Shown one piece after another: positions 1 to 7,796 of a DNA stretch of 39,122 bases. The stretch is from the NCBI GenBank assembly GCA_021777685.1, contig JAJYDH010000002.1, forward strand, positions 1 to 39,122. The letters are read 5' to 3'. Numbering within the stretch: the stretch's first letter is position 1; each line of letters starts with the position of its first letter. This stretch comes from Planctomycetota bacterium. Lineage in GTDB: Bacteria > Planctomycetota > Planctomycetia > Isosphaerales > Isosphaeraceae. Made by a program: the position numbers and the translations under genes. A model generated the notes under the pieces. It was not told where the DNA came from. It saw only the letters and a program-made list of their open reading frames with translations, and made no database searches.

Positions 1-10
1 AACGATCTCT

Positions 11-117
11 GGCCCCCTCTCCCCTTGTGGGAGAGGGTTGGGGAGAGGGGTCATTCACCGCGGATGGTGCCAAGACCCCCTCACCCCAACCCTCTCCCAC
101 AAGGGGAGAGGGGGTCA
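11..117. repeat. Dispersed hairpin repeat, copy 1
   Basis: Two arms of about 40 bases (11-52 and 75-117) are near-perfect inverted copies, built from blocks of the type CCCTCTCCCC, TTGTGGGAGAGGG and TTGGGG, separated by about 22 bases. Relatives with the same C/A-rich and G/T-rich blocks lie at 11509-11689, 32253-32368 and 37970-38108, always between genes. It would form a very stable hairpin in DNA or RNA. It ends about 30 bases downstream of the protoglobin stop codon, so it could also terminate that transcript. A MITE or REP-like non-autonomous element is the likeliest nature. Confidence 0.8.
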
Positions 118-147
118 GAAAGACCCATCCTCGCCTCGACTTACGGT

Positions 148-744
148 TCATTCAACGGGATTGAGGCTAGGCCGGTCCTGATAGTGGCGGGTGATGAGGT
201 CGTTCTGGAGCCAGAGGAGCTTGCCGAAGGCCCGGAGGGTGCGGACCTCGGCCTCGCGGTCGAGCCCGAGCCCCAGGATCGTGGCGGTGAGCGCGTCGGA
301 CACGAACCCCATCAGGGCGTTCATCTGGACCAGCGGGACGTCCAAATCGGGCGAGCCGGCCTTGGGCGTGTGCATCTTGCCGACGAAGTCGAGGTACTCG
401 ACCAGCCGCGTGTCATAGGGCCACGTCACCAGTCGGGTCAGGTAGCGCCCGAGGTGCTGCTTGCGGAACTGGATCTGGGCGTGATCCATCGTCAGGGCCG
501 CGACGTCCGGGGGAAGTTCCCCCTCGTAGCCGTGCTGCCGAGGGACGAAGTGCCGCCAGGTGGCGTCATACCCACTGAGCTTGTCGTACACGGCGTCCAC
601 CAGCGAAGGGACCACCGGCCCCAATCGCGGGGCGGACTCGTGGATCGCGGCGATGTCCCCCTCGCCGAAGCCGATGAACTCGGCCAGATAGCCGAAGCGG
701 TAGCCCAGGTCCGACTCCAGTCTCCCCTCGTCGATCCGACGCAT
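148..744 (-). CDS. Protoglobin-family haem protein
   Basis: A 198-aa single-domain protein matching the protoglobin/globin-sensor fold, with no signal peptide or membrane segment. Recognisable blocks are the N-terminal segment with LGYRFGYLAEFIGF, the helix with WRHFVPRQHGYEGE, and MDHAQIQFRKQHLGRYLTRL, which would carry the proximal-histidine region, followed by YLDFVGKMHTPKAG. Protoglobins bind O2, NO or CO in the cytoplasm. No enzymatic or signalling domain is fused to it. The ATG at 744 is chosen because GGGGAGGG lies just upstream; a longer open frame reaches 852 but lacks such a site and overlaps the promoter. It is divergent from an Rrf2-type regulator, suggesting gas-responsive control. 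The family call is fairly firm; the ligand is not known. Confidence 0.82.
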   Translation of the reverse strand: MRRIDEGRLESDLGYRFGYLAEFIGFGEGDIAAIHESAPRLGPVVPSLVDAVYDKLSGYDATWRHFVPRQHGYEGELPPDVAALTMDHAQIQFRKQHLGRYLTRLVTWPYDTRLVEYLDFVGKMHTPKAGSPDLDVPLVQMNALMGFVSDALTATILGLGLDREAEVRTLRAFGKLLWLQNDLITRHYQDRPSLNPVE

Positions 745-790
745 CCCACCCTCCCCTTTTCCGGACTTGACGATCTCGGCCACGAACCGC

Positions 791-850
791 CAAACTGGAT
801 CTCGTTGTCCTCTTGCGTTTCGAAGCGTACTCCACCGCAAACTGGATGTC
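791..850. promoter_or_regulatory. Direct repeat, possible Rrf2 operator pair
   Basis: CAAACTGGATCTC (791-803) and CAAACTGGATGTC (838-850) are two direct copies with one mismatch, 47 bases apart start to start. They bracket the predicted protoglobin promoter. The second copy is 30 bases upstream of the regulator's ATG. Binding of the neighbouring Rrf2 protein is inference only. Confidence 0.4.
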
Positions 851-852
851 AA
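824..852 (-). promoter_or_regulatory. Sigma70-like promoter of the protoglobin gene
   Basis: Read on the minus strand there is a perfect TTGACA (847-852), a 17-base spacer, and TACGCT (824-829) as a weak -10. Transcription would begin near 815, about 70 bases before the ATG at 744. The -35 box overlaps the second copy of the CAAACTGGAT direct repeat, and the first copy lies just downstream of the predicted start. Confidence 0.5.
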
Positions 853-880
853 CGTCTTCTTTCTCCATCGGGCCCGTTTA

Positions 881-1333
881 ATGCTCTCGCAATCGGTCGA
901 ATACGCGTTGAGGGCGGCGGTCTACCTGGCGGGCCAGGCTCCCGAGCCCCGGACGACGGATGAGATCGCCGAGGCGACGCGAGTCCCCCGGCCTTACCTG
1001 TCGAAGATCCTTCAGGGGCTCGGCCGGGCCGACCTGGTCCAGCTCCGACGGGGGACCGGCGGCGGCGTGACCTTGACGAAACGGCCCGAGGAACTGACGA
1101 TCCTGGAGGTGGTCGACGCGGTCGACCCGATCGGGCGGATCAGGACCTGCCCACTGGGGTTGGAGTCGCACGGTGTCCGGCTCTGCCCGCTCCACAGGCG
1201 TCTGGACAACGCCCTGGCGTCGGTGGAAGATGCCTTCGGGAAGACGACCCTCGCCGAGATCCTCGCCGAGCCGTCCGGGAGCATCCCGCTCTGCGACTTC
1301 CCCGCAACGCCCGTTGTGAGGTCGCCCGGCTAA
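881..1333 (+). CDS. Rrf2-family transcriptional regulator
   Basis: A 150-aa protein with the typical Rrf2 start MLSQSVEYALRAAVYLA, a winged helix-turn-helix (VPRPYLSKILQGLGRADLVQLRRG, roughly residues 30-55) and the block TKRPEELTILEVVDAVDPIGR. After this comes a cysteine pair in RTCPLGLESHGVRLCPLHRRL. Classical NsrR/IscR proteins use three cysteines for an Fe-S cluster. Here the middle position has no cysteine, but a third cysteine lies near the C-terminus (PLCDF). The ATG at 881 matches the conserved family start, so I reject the longer frame from 767. Divergent pairing with a protoglobin suggests NO or redox control, but which gas it senses, if any, cannot be read from sequence. Confidence 0.85.
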   Translation: MLSQSVEYALRAAVYLAGQAPEPRTTDEIAEATRVPRPYLSKILQGLGRADLVQLRRGTGGGVTLTKRPEELTILEVVDAVDPIGRIRTCPLGLESHGVRLCPLHRRLDNALASVEDAFGKTTLAEILAEPSGSIPLCDFPATPVVRSPG

Positions 1334-1377
1334 CGGGCCCGGCGATCCCGGATCGATCAAGCCTGGAGATGGCCTCG

Positions 1378-2211
1378 ATGAGGATCGCGACGATGTCCGC
1401 GTGCTGGCTCGCCCTGGTCGTCGCCACGACCCTCGGCGGCGAGCCCCGACCCTTCCCCGGCGCCGAGTCGCGATGGAATGGCTTCGTCCGCCACGATTTC
1501 GACGTCGACGGGGCGAGGGCCATCGTCGTCGAGCCGAAGACCCCCCTGCCCGGTCGCCCCTGGGCCTGGCGGGGCGAGTTCTTCGGCGCGTTCCCGAACG
1601 CGGACATCGCCCTGCTCGAATCGGGCTGGCACCTGGCCTATCTCGCCGTGCCGGACCAGTTCGGCTCGCCCCGGGCGATGGCCGGGTGGGAGAAGTTCCA
1701 CCGGCGGCTGGTCGACGATCACGGCCTGGCCTCGAAGCCCGCCCTGATCGGCCTGAGCCGGGGCGCCCTCTACTGCATGAGCTGGGCGGCGGGCCATCCC
1801 GAGAAGACCCTCGCGGTCTACCTCGACAACGGGGTCTGCGACTTCAAGAGCTGGCCGGGCGGCAAGCCGAAGGGGCACGGGACCGGGCCGGGCTCGGCCG
1901 GCGAGTGGGCGAACCTGCTCCGAGCCTACGGCTTCAAGGACGACGAGGAAGCCTTCGCCTACGACAGAAATCCGGTCGACCGCCTCCGGCCGCTCGCCGA
2001 CGCGAAGATCCCCATCCTCCTGGTCTACGGCGACGCCGACCGCCTGGTCCCGCCCGGGGAGAACTCGGGCTTCCTCTTCGACCGCTACAAGGCGCTCGGA
2101 GGCTCCATCGAGCGGATCGTCAAGCCGGGCCAGGACCATCACCCGCACGGCCTGGTCGACCCGAAACCCATCGTCGAGTTCTTCGAGAATGCCCGGCGGG
2201 ATCTGAAGTGA
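1378..2211 (+). CDS. Secreted alpha/beta hydrolase
   Basis: A 277-aa protein with a Sec signal peptide (MRIATMSACWLALVVATTLGG) and an alpha/beta-hydrolase domain. The nucleophile elbow is GLSRGAL, the acid is probably Asp in YGDADRLVPP, and the base is probably a His in DHHPHGLVDP, so a Ser-Asp-His triad can be proposed. Substrate is unknown; esterase or peptidase activity are both possible. An in-frame ATG lies 9 bases upstream (1369), but GGAG at 1365-1368 is better spaced for 1378. It converges on the DUF1501 gene with 10 bases between the stop codons. Confidence 0.75.
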   Translation: MRIATMSACWLALVVATTLGGEPRPFPGAESRWNGFVRHDFDVDGARAIVVEPKTPLPGRPWAWRGEFFGAFPNADIALLESGWHLAYLAVPDQFGSPRAMAGWEKFHRRLVDDHGLASKPALIGLSRGALYCMSWAAGHPEKTLAVYLDNGVCDFKSWPGGKPKGHGTGPGSAGEWANLLRAYGFKDDEEAFAYDRNPVDRLRPLADAKIPILLVYGDADRLVPPGENSGFLFDRYKALGGSIERIVKPGQDHHPHGLVDPKPIVEFFENARRDLK

Positions 2212-2221
2212 GCGGGCGTTG

Positions 2222-3619
2222 TCAGAACAGGTCGCGGAGGACCTCGCCCCGGCTGATCGGCTGGGGGCGGCCGAGGCGGTCCTGATATTCGGCCTCGGGG
2301 CGGTGTCCCAGGCAGTGGAAGACGGTGGCCGCGAGGTCCTGCGGGCGGACTCGTCCGTCGCGGGGCTGGCCGCCGATCTTGTCCGACGACCCGTAGACCT
2401 GGCCGCCCCTGATCCCTCCCCCGGCCAGCGCGATCGAGAAGACCGAACCCCAATGGCCCCGGCCCCCGTTGGCCTCGAACCGGGGCGTCCGGCCGAATTC
2501 GGCCATGCAGACGACCAGCGTCTCGTCCAGCCGCCCCCGACGGTCGAGGTCTTCGAGGAGCGCCGAGTACGCCCGGTCGAAGGGCGGGACGAGGACAGTC
2601 TTGAGCCGCTCGGATTCGTTGGTGTGGCTGTCCCAGCAGGGGTTGGCGGGGGGCTCGTCGGCCCCTCGGTACCAGTTGACCTGGACCAGGCGCGTGCCCG
2701 CCTCGACCAGCCGTCGGGCCAGGAGGACGCCCTGGCCGAACGGGGTCGCCCCGTAGCGCTCGCGGGTCGCCTCGGGCTCCTCCTCGACCTGGAAGGCCCG
2801 GCGGGCCTTCGAGGAGCCCAGGAGGTCGAACGCCCGTCGGGTCTGCTCGTCGAGGAGCTTCGAGGCCGGGTCGCGATCGAGGTTGTCGACCCCTCGCCGG
2901 AACCCGTCGATCAGCTCCATCCGGCGGCCGACGCGGGCGGGGTCGAGGTCGACGGGGAGGTCGATCTCCTCGACGCGGTATCCCGAGCGCGTCGGCTTGC
3001 CGTTCAGGAGCCAGGGGTCGGCCGACCGGCCGAGGAACCCGGCGTCCTGGCCCGGCCAGACGCTCCCGTCGGTGTTGAAGATCCGGTGCGGCAGGGTGAT
3101 CGAGGACGGCAGGCCCCCCCGGGATGGCTCGACCCGCCCCACCAGGGCCCCCAGGCTGGGGAAGTCGTTGGGGGCGCCAGGGTTGGCGTTCTCGACGTTC
3201 TGGGGCGAGTGCGGCCGGCCCGTCAGCATGTAATAGCCGCTCGACGAGTGGGCGTTGTCGCCCGTCGAGACCGCCCGGAGGACGCAGAGCTTGTCCGCCT
3301 GCCGGGCCGTCATCGGCATCAGTTCGCCGATCGAGATCCCCGGCACGTTCGTCGAGATCGCCCCGAAGTCGCCGCGGATCTCCTTCGGCGCGTCGGGCTT
3401 GGGGTCCCACGTCGAGTGCTGAGGCGGCCCGCCCATCAGGAACAGGACGATGCACGACTTCGCCCGGCCGAAGCCCGCGTCGCCCGGCTCGGTCGATGCG
3501 CCCGCCAGGTCGGGCAGCCGGAGGCCCGAGCCGAGCAGCCCGAGGCCGCCCACGCGGAGGATCTCGCGGCGCGTCCGGCCGTCGCAGAGTCGCGATCCCG
3601 GGCCGAGGAAACGGAGCAT
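2222..3619 (-). CDS. DUF1501 family exported protein
   Basis: A 465-aa protein with an N-terminal twin-arginine leader (GRTRREILRVGGLGLLGSGL). Then follow typical DUF1501 blocks: SCIVLFLMGGPPQHSTWDPKPDAP, GDFGAISTNVPGISIGELMPM, the ALVGRVEPSRGGLPSSI region, LVQVNWYRG, WDSHTNESERLK and VVCMAEFGRTPRFEANGGRGHWG. The family belongs to the alkaline phosphatase/sulfatase superfamily and is greatly expanded in planctomycetes. Many copies there pair with a DUF1549/DUF1553 cytochrome-like gene, and none is visible here. Biochemical function is not established. The start at 3619 has GAGG upstream and directly precedes the leader; a 22-aa longer frame exists. Confidence 0.9.
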   Translation of the reverse strand: MLRFLGPGSRLCDGRTRREILRVGGLGLLGSGLRLPDLAGASTEPGDAGFGRAKSCIVLFLMGGPPQHSTWDPKPDAPKEIRGDFGAISTNVPGISIGELMPMTARQADKLCVLRAVSTGDNAHSSSGYYMLTGRPHSPQNVENANPGAPNDFPSLGALVGRVEPSRGGLPSSITLPHRIFNTDGSVWPGQDAGFLGRSADPWLLNGKPTRSGYRVEEIDLPVDLDPARVGRRMELIDGFRRGVDNLDRDPASKLLDEQTRRAFDLLGSSKARRAFQVEEEPEATRERYGATPFGQGVLLARRLVEAGTRLVQVNWYRGADEPPANPCWDSHTNESERLKTVLVPPFDRAYSALLEDLDRRGRLDETLVVCMAEFGRTPRFEANGGRGHWGSVFSIALAGGGIRGGQVYGSSDKIGGQPRDGRVRPQDLAATVFHCLGHRPEAEYQDRLGRPQPISRGEVLRDLF

Positions 3620-3831
3620 CGGAGCCTCGTCGGGCTGGAGCGTTGAGAAACGTGGGACCGATGTTGAATATCCGGACTGTAGCAACCCGCCGGGACGGCG
3701 ACAAGTGCGACGGCCGGTCCTCGATCAGCCGCGATCCGAATTGCGGCGCAAGATCCGGGAAGATCCGGCCCGCGATCGGCGGATAATGGAGGCATCGAGA
3801 CCAGGACGAGCGGACCCGGCGAGACCTCGCG

Positions 3832-4998
3832 ATGACCCGGCCCGAAGCGACCGACGATGAACGCTGGCTCGCCGTGAAAACCCGGGATACCCGGGCGGAC
3901 GGCGCCTTCGTCTACGCGGTGAGGACGACCGGCGTCTACTGCCGGCCGAACTGCCGGTCGCGGATGCCGAACCGGGCGAACGTGGCGTTCTACCGCGACG
4001 CCGGGGCCGCCGAGCGGGCGGGGTTCCGGGCGTGCAAGCGGTGCGAGCCGAGGTCGACCGCCCCGGACCTGCGCCGCTCTGGGGCGATCGCCCGGGCGTG
4101 CTCGCTCCTGGCCGGTTCCCCGTCCATCCCCGGACTCGGCGAGATCTCGGCCGCCGTCGGGCTCAGCCCGGGTCACTTCCATCGGCTGTTCAAGAAGGCG
4201 ACCGGCGTGACGCCGAAGGAGTATGCGATGCACGTGCGTTCGGAACGGCTCCGCGACGGGCTGGCGGAGGGGGAGACCGTGACCCGGGCGATCCTGGGCG
4301 CGGGCTTCGGGTCGATCGGACGGGCTTACGACGACTCGGGCCAGGAGTTGGGGATGACCCCGGGCGAATATCGCCGAGGGGCGGAGGGGCGGCCGATCCG
4401 GTACGCGACGGCGGGGTGCTCGCTCGGCGTGGTCCTGGTCGCCGCGACGGACCGCGGCCTCTGCTCGATCTCGCTAGGAGACTTGGCGGTGGCGCTGGAG
4501 GCCGAACTCCGCGAGCAGTTCCCGAAGGCGGAGCTGGCGGGGGACGACCCGGTTTTCGAGGAGCACGTCCGCCGGGTCGTGGCGATGGTCGAGGAGCCGG
4601 GCGCGGCCTTCGACCTGCCGCTGGACGGCCGGGGGACGGCCTTCCGCCGCCAGGTCTGGGCGGCCCTGATGTCGATCCCGGTCGGCTCGACGGCGACTTA
4701 CGCGGAGATCGCCCGGCGGATCGGCCGCCCTTCGGCCGTCCGGGCGGTCGGGACGGCGTGCGCGACGAACGACCTGGCCGTCGCGATCCCCTGCCATCGG
4801 GTCGTCCGGGGGGACGGCGGTCTGGGCGGCTATCGCTGGGGAATCGGGCGGAAGAAGGCGTTGCTGGAGGCCGAGGCCCTGGCCACCTCAGAGGCCCCAT
4901 CGGACGATCTGGCCGAGCCGGGCGGGGGTGGGAGTCTTCCAGACCCTGACGACCGGCCGGGGCGGGTTGGTCGGCCGGCCGTTGGGCCCTCGGCCTGA
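3832..4998 (+). CDS. ada: Ada-type alkylated-DNA repair protein and regulator
   Basis: A 388-aa three-part Ada protein. Residues about 10-75 form the zinc-binding phosphotriester-accepting domain with four cysteines at 37, 41, 68 and 71 (GVYCRPNC and ACKRC). Residues about 80-180 are an AraC-type helix-turn-helix (LSPGHFHRLFKKATGVTPKEY and LGMTPGEYRRG). Residues about 190-350 are the O6-methylguanine methyltransferase domain with the acceptor motif IPCHRV (Cys321) and the upstream VGSTATYAEIA. Methyl transfer to the N-terminal zinc site normally turns Ada into an activator of alkylation repair. The tail after about residue 350 (acidic, Gly/Pro-rich) overlaps the end of the subtilase gene on the other strand and may be read-through coding with no domain. 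Confidence 0.92.
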   Translation: MTRPEATDDERWLAVKTRDTRADGAFVYAVRTTGVYCRPNCRSRMPNRANVAFYRDAGAAERAGFRACKRCEPRSTAPDLRRSGAIARACSLLAGSPSIPGLGEISAAVGLSPGHFHRLFKKATGVTPKEYAMHVRSERLRDGLAEGETVTRAILGAGFGSIGRAYDDSGQELGMTPGEYRRGAEGRPIRYATAGCSLGVVLVAATDRGLCSISLGDLAVALEAELREQFPKAELAGDDPVFEEHVRRVVAMVEEPGAAFDLPLDGRGTAFRRQVWAALMSIPVGSTATYAEIARRIGRPSAVRAVGTACATNDLAVAIPCHRVVRGDGGLGGYRWGIGRKKALLEAEALATSEAPSDDLAEPGGGGSLPDPDDRPGRVGRPAVGPSA

Positions 4999-6399
4999 GT
5001 GGTCGTCCTTGAGCACCGCGCAATCCCGGGCGATCCTGAGGACGTGCGACGGCATCAGCCCGGGCTCGGCCGCCTTGAGGATGACGGCGACGCCCGCCAG
5101 GTAGGCGGCGGCGTTCGAGGAGCCGAACGAGACCTGCCCGTCGCTGAAGTAGGCCCGCGAGTCTTCCAGGACCACGTCCGGCTTGGGACGGCCGTCCAGG
5201 GTCGGGCCGACCGAGGAGGACGGGCTGGCCTCGCCGACGGTGAGCACGCCCGGATGGTCGGCCGGCGGGTAGAGCTCTCCGACGTTGCTGGCGTCGACGA
5301 ACGTCACAGCGTCTTCCGGACCGGTCCCGCCGGCGGGGACGTAGGCGTCCCGGCTCGCGGTCAGGAGGATGCGGATGCGGTCGGTCGCGGTGAACCGCCC
5401 CCGGCGGGCCTTGACCCTGATCCGGTAGCAGAAGTCGGGGTCGGTCGGGACGTGCGGGTTGGCGGCGAGGTCGGCCAGGACCACCCGCTCGCGGGGGTTC
5501 CGGCTCTCGTCGGCCGTCGCGACCCTGTCCCCCGAGACCTGGATCTTCTGGCTCGAACCGACCACCTTGCCGGTCCAGTCCTCGACGAAGAGGTCGAGGT
5601 CCTTGTCGGTCCCGGCGTCCTCTTCCTCTTGATAGTCGTTCCAGGTGAGGGTGATGGTCAGCGTGTTCTCGTCGACCCGGTTGCGGAACCGGAGCGCGGC
5701 GACGTCGGCGATGTTCCGGAGCCGGAGGTAGCCGTCGGAGAGGACCCGGACGGGGCCGTCGTAGACCCGGCCGCCGTAGTTGCCCGCCGCGTTGACCCAG
5801 AGGATACCGCGATTGGTCGCCTCGGAGACGATCCGGTCGATGGGCCCCTTGCCGTCTCCGTTGCCGCCGCCTTCAAACGAGCCGCTGAAGAGGATGATGT
5901 CGACGTGCTTCTCGATCGCGAGGCGGACCGCCCGTCGGAGCATGGTCGGCCCGTTGGCGTTGAGGAGGAAGAACTTCGGGCCGCCCGTACGCGAGCCGGC
6001 GACCGACCAGACGATCTGGGCCATCTCGCGGCCGTGGCGATTGCCGGGCTCGAACGGCTTGCGGTACTTGGGATCGCCCAGGCCGAACCCGCGGACGAAA
6101 TCCGGGTCGTAGTGCTCGACGATCTCGGTCCCCTCGGGGAGATAACCCCGGCCCGCGCCGAGCCCCTCGAAGCCGTAGTCGAGCACGGCGACCTTGATCG
6201 ACTCGACGCCCGTCACCCCGTCGTATCCCGGGGCCAGGCCGAGGCGCTCGCGGACGGCCCGGACGTCGGCCAGATGGGCGGGGGCGCGCCGGGGCGCCGC
6301 GGGGCGATTCGGCTCGTCGGCCGCCGACCTGGGGAGGCCGGCGACCAGGAGCGCGAGGAGTCCCACGATCGCCAGGATCTTGATCCGGGCGGCGATCAC
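4888..6399 (-). CDS. Secreted subtilisin-like serine protease (S8 family)
   Basis: A 503-aa protein with a Sec signal peptide (IKILAIVGLLALLVAGLPRSA). The S8 triad is Asp74 in KVAVLDYGFEG, His122 in NRHGREMAQIVW, and Ser428 in FGSSNAAAYLAG. The oxyanion Asn sits in LWVNAAGNYGG. The usual G-T-S is G-S-S here and the Asp motif is DYG rather than DTG or DSG, so it is a divergent member. A beta-rich insert between the Asn and Ser motifs contains LTITLTWNDYQ, like other planctomycete subtilases. The start is GTG and overlaps the upstream gene's stop by 4 bases (GTGA, 6396-6399), so translation is probably coupled. The last 111 bases overlap ada on the opposite strand. Confidence 0.85.
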   Translation of the reverse strand: MIAARIKILAIVGLLALLVAGLPRSAADEPNRPAAPRRAPAHLADVRAVRERLGLAPGYDGVTGVESIKVAVLDYGFEGLGAGRGYLPEGTEIVEHYDPDFVRGFGLGDPKYRKPFEPGNRHGREMAQIVWSVAGSRTGGPKFFLLNANGPTMLRRAVRLAIEKHVDIILFSGSFEGGGNGDGKGPIDRIVSEATNRGILWVNAAGNYGGRVYDGPVRVLSDGYLRLRNIADVAALRFRNRVDENTLTITLTWNDYQEEEDAGTDKDLDLFVEDWTGKVVGSSQKIQVSGDRVATADESRNPRERVVLADLAANPHVPTDPDFCYRIRVKARRGRFTATDRIRILLTASRDAYVPAGGTGPEDAVTFVDASNVGELYPPADHPGVLTVGEASPSSSVGPTLDGRPKPDVVLEDSRAYFSDGQVSFGSSNAAAYLAGVAVILKAAEPGLMPSHVLRIARDCAVLKDDHSGRGPNGRPTNPPRPVVRVWKTPTPARLGQIVRWGL

Positions 6400-6782
6400 C
6401 AGCGTCCCCTGTGGAAGCCGTAACCGCCGAAGCCCCGACCGTAGCCGAACCCGTACCCGCCGAAGCCGAACGGATAGCCGAAGCCGAAGCCCCCGTATCC
6501 GAAGCCGCCGTAGCCGAAACGGCCGAAGCCGAGCCCGAAGCCGTAGCCCGGGAAGCCGTATCCGAAGCCGCCGAAGCCGAAGAAGCCGCGCCTCCGGCCG
6601 AAGAAGCAGGCCTGGGTCGGCGATTCGCCGTCCAGCTCGCTCCCGGGGGCCGCCTGGGCGACCGACGGCGTTGTCGAGGTCGCCTTCTCCTTCGTCCCGA
6701 ATTCCGAATCCAGCTCACCCGCCCGGGCGGCCGAGCCGAGGGCGAGCAGGATCGCCGCCAGGAACACGCCAGTCCGTTTCAT
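6396..6782 (-). CDS. Secreted Gly/Phe/Tyr-rich repeat protein
   Basis: A 128-aa protein with a signal peptide (MKRTGVFLAAILLALGSAARA), a short polar segment containing a single Cys (TQACFFGRRR), and a low-complexity tail from about residue 64 made of FGGFGYG/GYGFGYG-type repeats, ending HRGRW. Composition resembles Gly-rich surface or adhesive proteins, but no family can be named. It is the first gene of a two-gene unit with the subtilisin-like protease, whose GTG start overlaps its TGA. The pairing suggests the protease may act on, or be exported with, this protein; that is inference. Strong reading-frame bias makes long shadow frames on the opposite strand. Confidence 0.7.
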   Translation of the reverse strand: MKRTGVFLAAILLALGSAARAGELDSEFGTKEKATSTTPSVAQAAPGSELDGESPTQACFFGRRRGFFGFGGFGYGFPGYGFGLGFGRFGYGGFGYGGFGFGYPFGFGGYGFGYGRGFGGYGFHRGRW

Positions 6783-6986
6783 GGGTGCTTACTCCCGTCG
6801 ATGTTGGGGGGAATCCTCGTCTCCCCACCTGCAATTCTACGACCCGACGGCCCGCCAGGACACCCGGGATTCGCGAAGCTTCGCCGGTTCGGCACTGGCG
6901 GCGGCGTGACGACCCCCCTATGGTGGGAGGTCGGATACGCGCCCGGCCGGGTCCGCGAGTTTTCGAGCCTGATAGAGGGGGATTGG

Positions 6987-7718
6987 ATGATGAGAGTCGC
7001 GAAGTCGTTCGGCGGCACGCTCGTGATCGGCTGGTTCCTGGCGGTCGCCCCGCCGGCCGGGATCGCCGACGACCCGCCCAGGGCGTTCGTCGACGGGGCC
7101 GGGGCGGGGTGGAAGACCCTGGGCGAGGCCGACTTCACCCGGGCCAACTGCGACCCCCAGACCTGGACCTGGAAGGGGGCCGACGTCCACTGCACGGGCC
7201 AGCCGGTCGGCGTCCTCCGGTCGAAGAAGACCTACGCCAACTTCGAGATGGTCGCCCGCTGGAGGCACCTGAAGTCGGGCGGCAATTCCGGGTTCTTCGT
7301 CTGGGCGCCGGAGAAGGCACTTGAGGGGCTCAAGCCGGGCGAGCTGCCCCGGGGCGGGATCGAGGTCCAGGTCCTCGACCACGGCTACGCCGAGCAGTTC
7401 GAGAAGCAGAACGGCCGGAAGGCCGACTGGTTCACCACCAACGGCGACGTCTTCCCGGTCGGCACTTCAAGGATGAACCCCTTCGAGCCGAGGTCGCCCA
7501 ACGGGTCGCGGAGCTTCCCCTCGAAGAACCTGAGCAGGGGCGTTAACGAGTGGAATCACTACTACGTCCGGGCGATCAACGGCGAGATCCGGCTCTGGGT
7601 CAACGGCGAGGAGGTCTCCGGCGGCAACGGCTGCGACCCTCGCCAGGGATACCTCTGCCTGGAGTCGGAAGGCTCTCCCGTCGAGTTCACCCAGATCAGG
7701 ATCAGGGAACTGCCCTGA
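6987..7718 (+). CDS. Secreted DUF1080 / 3-keto-disaccharide hydrolase-like protein
   Basis: A 243-aa protein with a signal peptide (VAKSFGGTLVIGWFLAVAPPAGIA) followed by one concanavalin-like domain of the DUF1080 type. Diagnostic blocks are WKTLGEADFTRANCDPQTWTW, VGVLRSKKTYANFEMVARWRH, GNSGFFVWAP, GGIEVQVLDHGY, NEWNHYYVRAINGEIRLWVNGEEV and the closing GYLCLESEGSPVEFTQIRIREL. Some family members hydrolyse 3-keto-glycosides; many planctomycete copies are uncharacterised. GAGGGGGA at 6975-6982 supports ATG 6987 or the adjacent ATG 6990. The much longer frame from 6411 runs antisense through the Gly-rich gene and is not credible. Confidence 0.88.
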   Translation: MMRVAKSFGGTLVIGWFLAVAPPAGIADDPPRAFVDGAGAGWKTLGEADFTRANCDPQTWTWKGADVHCTGQPVGVLRSKKTYANFEMVARWRHLKSGGNSGFFVWAPEKALEGLKPGELPRGGIEVQVLDHGYAEQFEKQNGRKADWFTTNGDVFPVGTSRMNPFEPRSPNGSRSFPSKNLSRGVNEWNHYYVRAINGEIRLWVNGEEVSGGNGCDPRQGYLCLESEGSPVEFTQIRIRELP

Positions 7719-7740
7719 GCGTTCCGGCCCTTCGAAATGC

Positions 7741-7768
7741 CGAGGGCCGGCGCGGTCGCCGGCCCTCG
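7741..7768. terminator. Bidirectional hairpin terminator between convergent genes
   Basis: A perfect 12-bp GC stem (CGAGGGCCGGCG / CGCCGGCCCTCG) with a CGGT tetraloop sits between the DUF1080 stop and the stop of the facing Gly-rich gene. No T-run follows on either strand, so it may be a stem-only terminator or transcript-end stabiliser. Confidence 0.6.
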
Positions 7769-7796
7769 ACGGTTCGGGGGGGCTCTCGGACGACGA

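Noticed and set aside
2139..3704. Long minus-strand frame of 521 aa overlapping the DUF1501 gene
   Set aside because: Arg/Pro-rich shadow in a GC-rich genome; the adjacent frame encodes recognisable DUF1501 motifs.
6411..7718. 435-aa version of the DUF1080 protein
   Set aside because: The first 192 codons are antisense to the Gly-rich gene and lack a signal peptide; the start at 6987 has both a ribosome-binding site and a leader.
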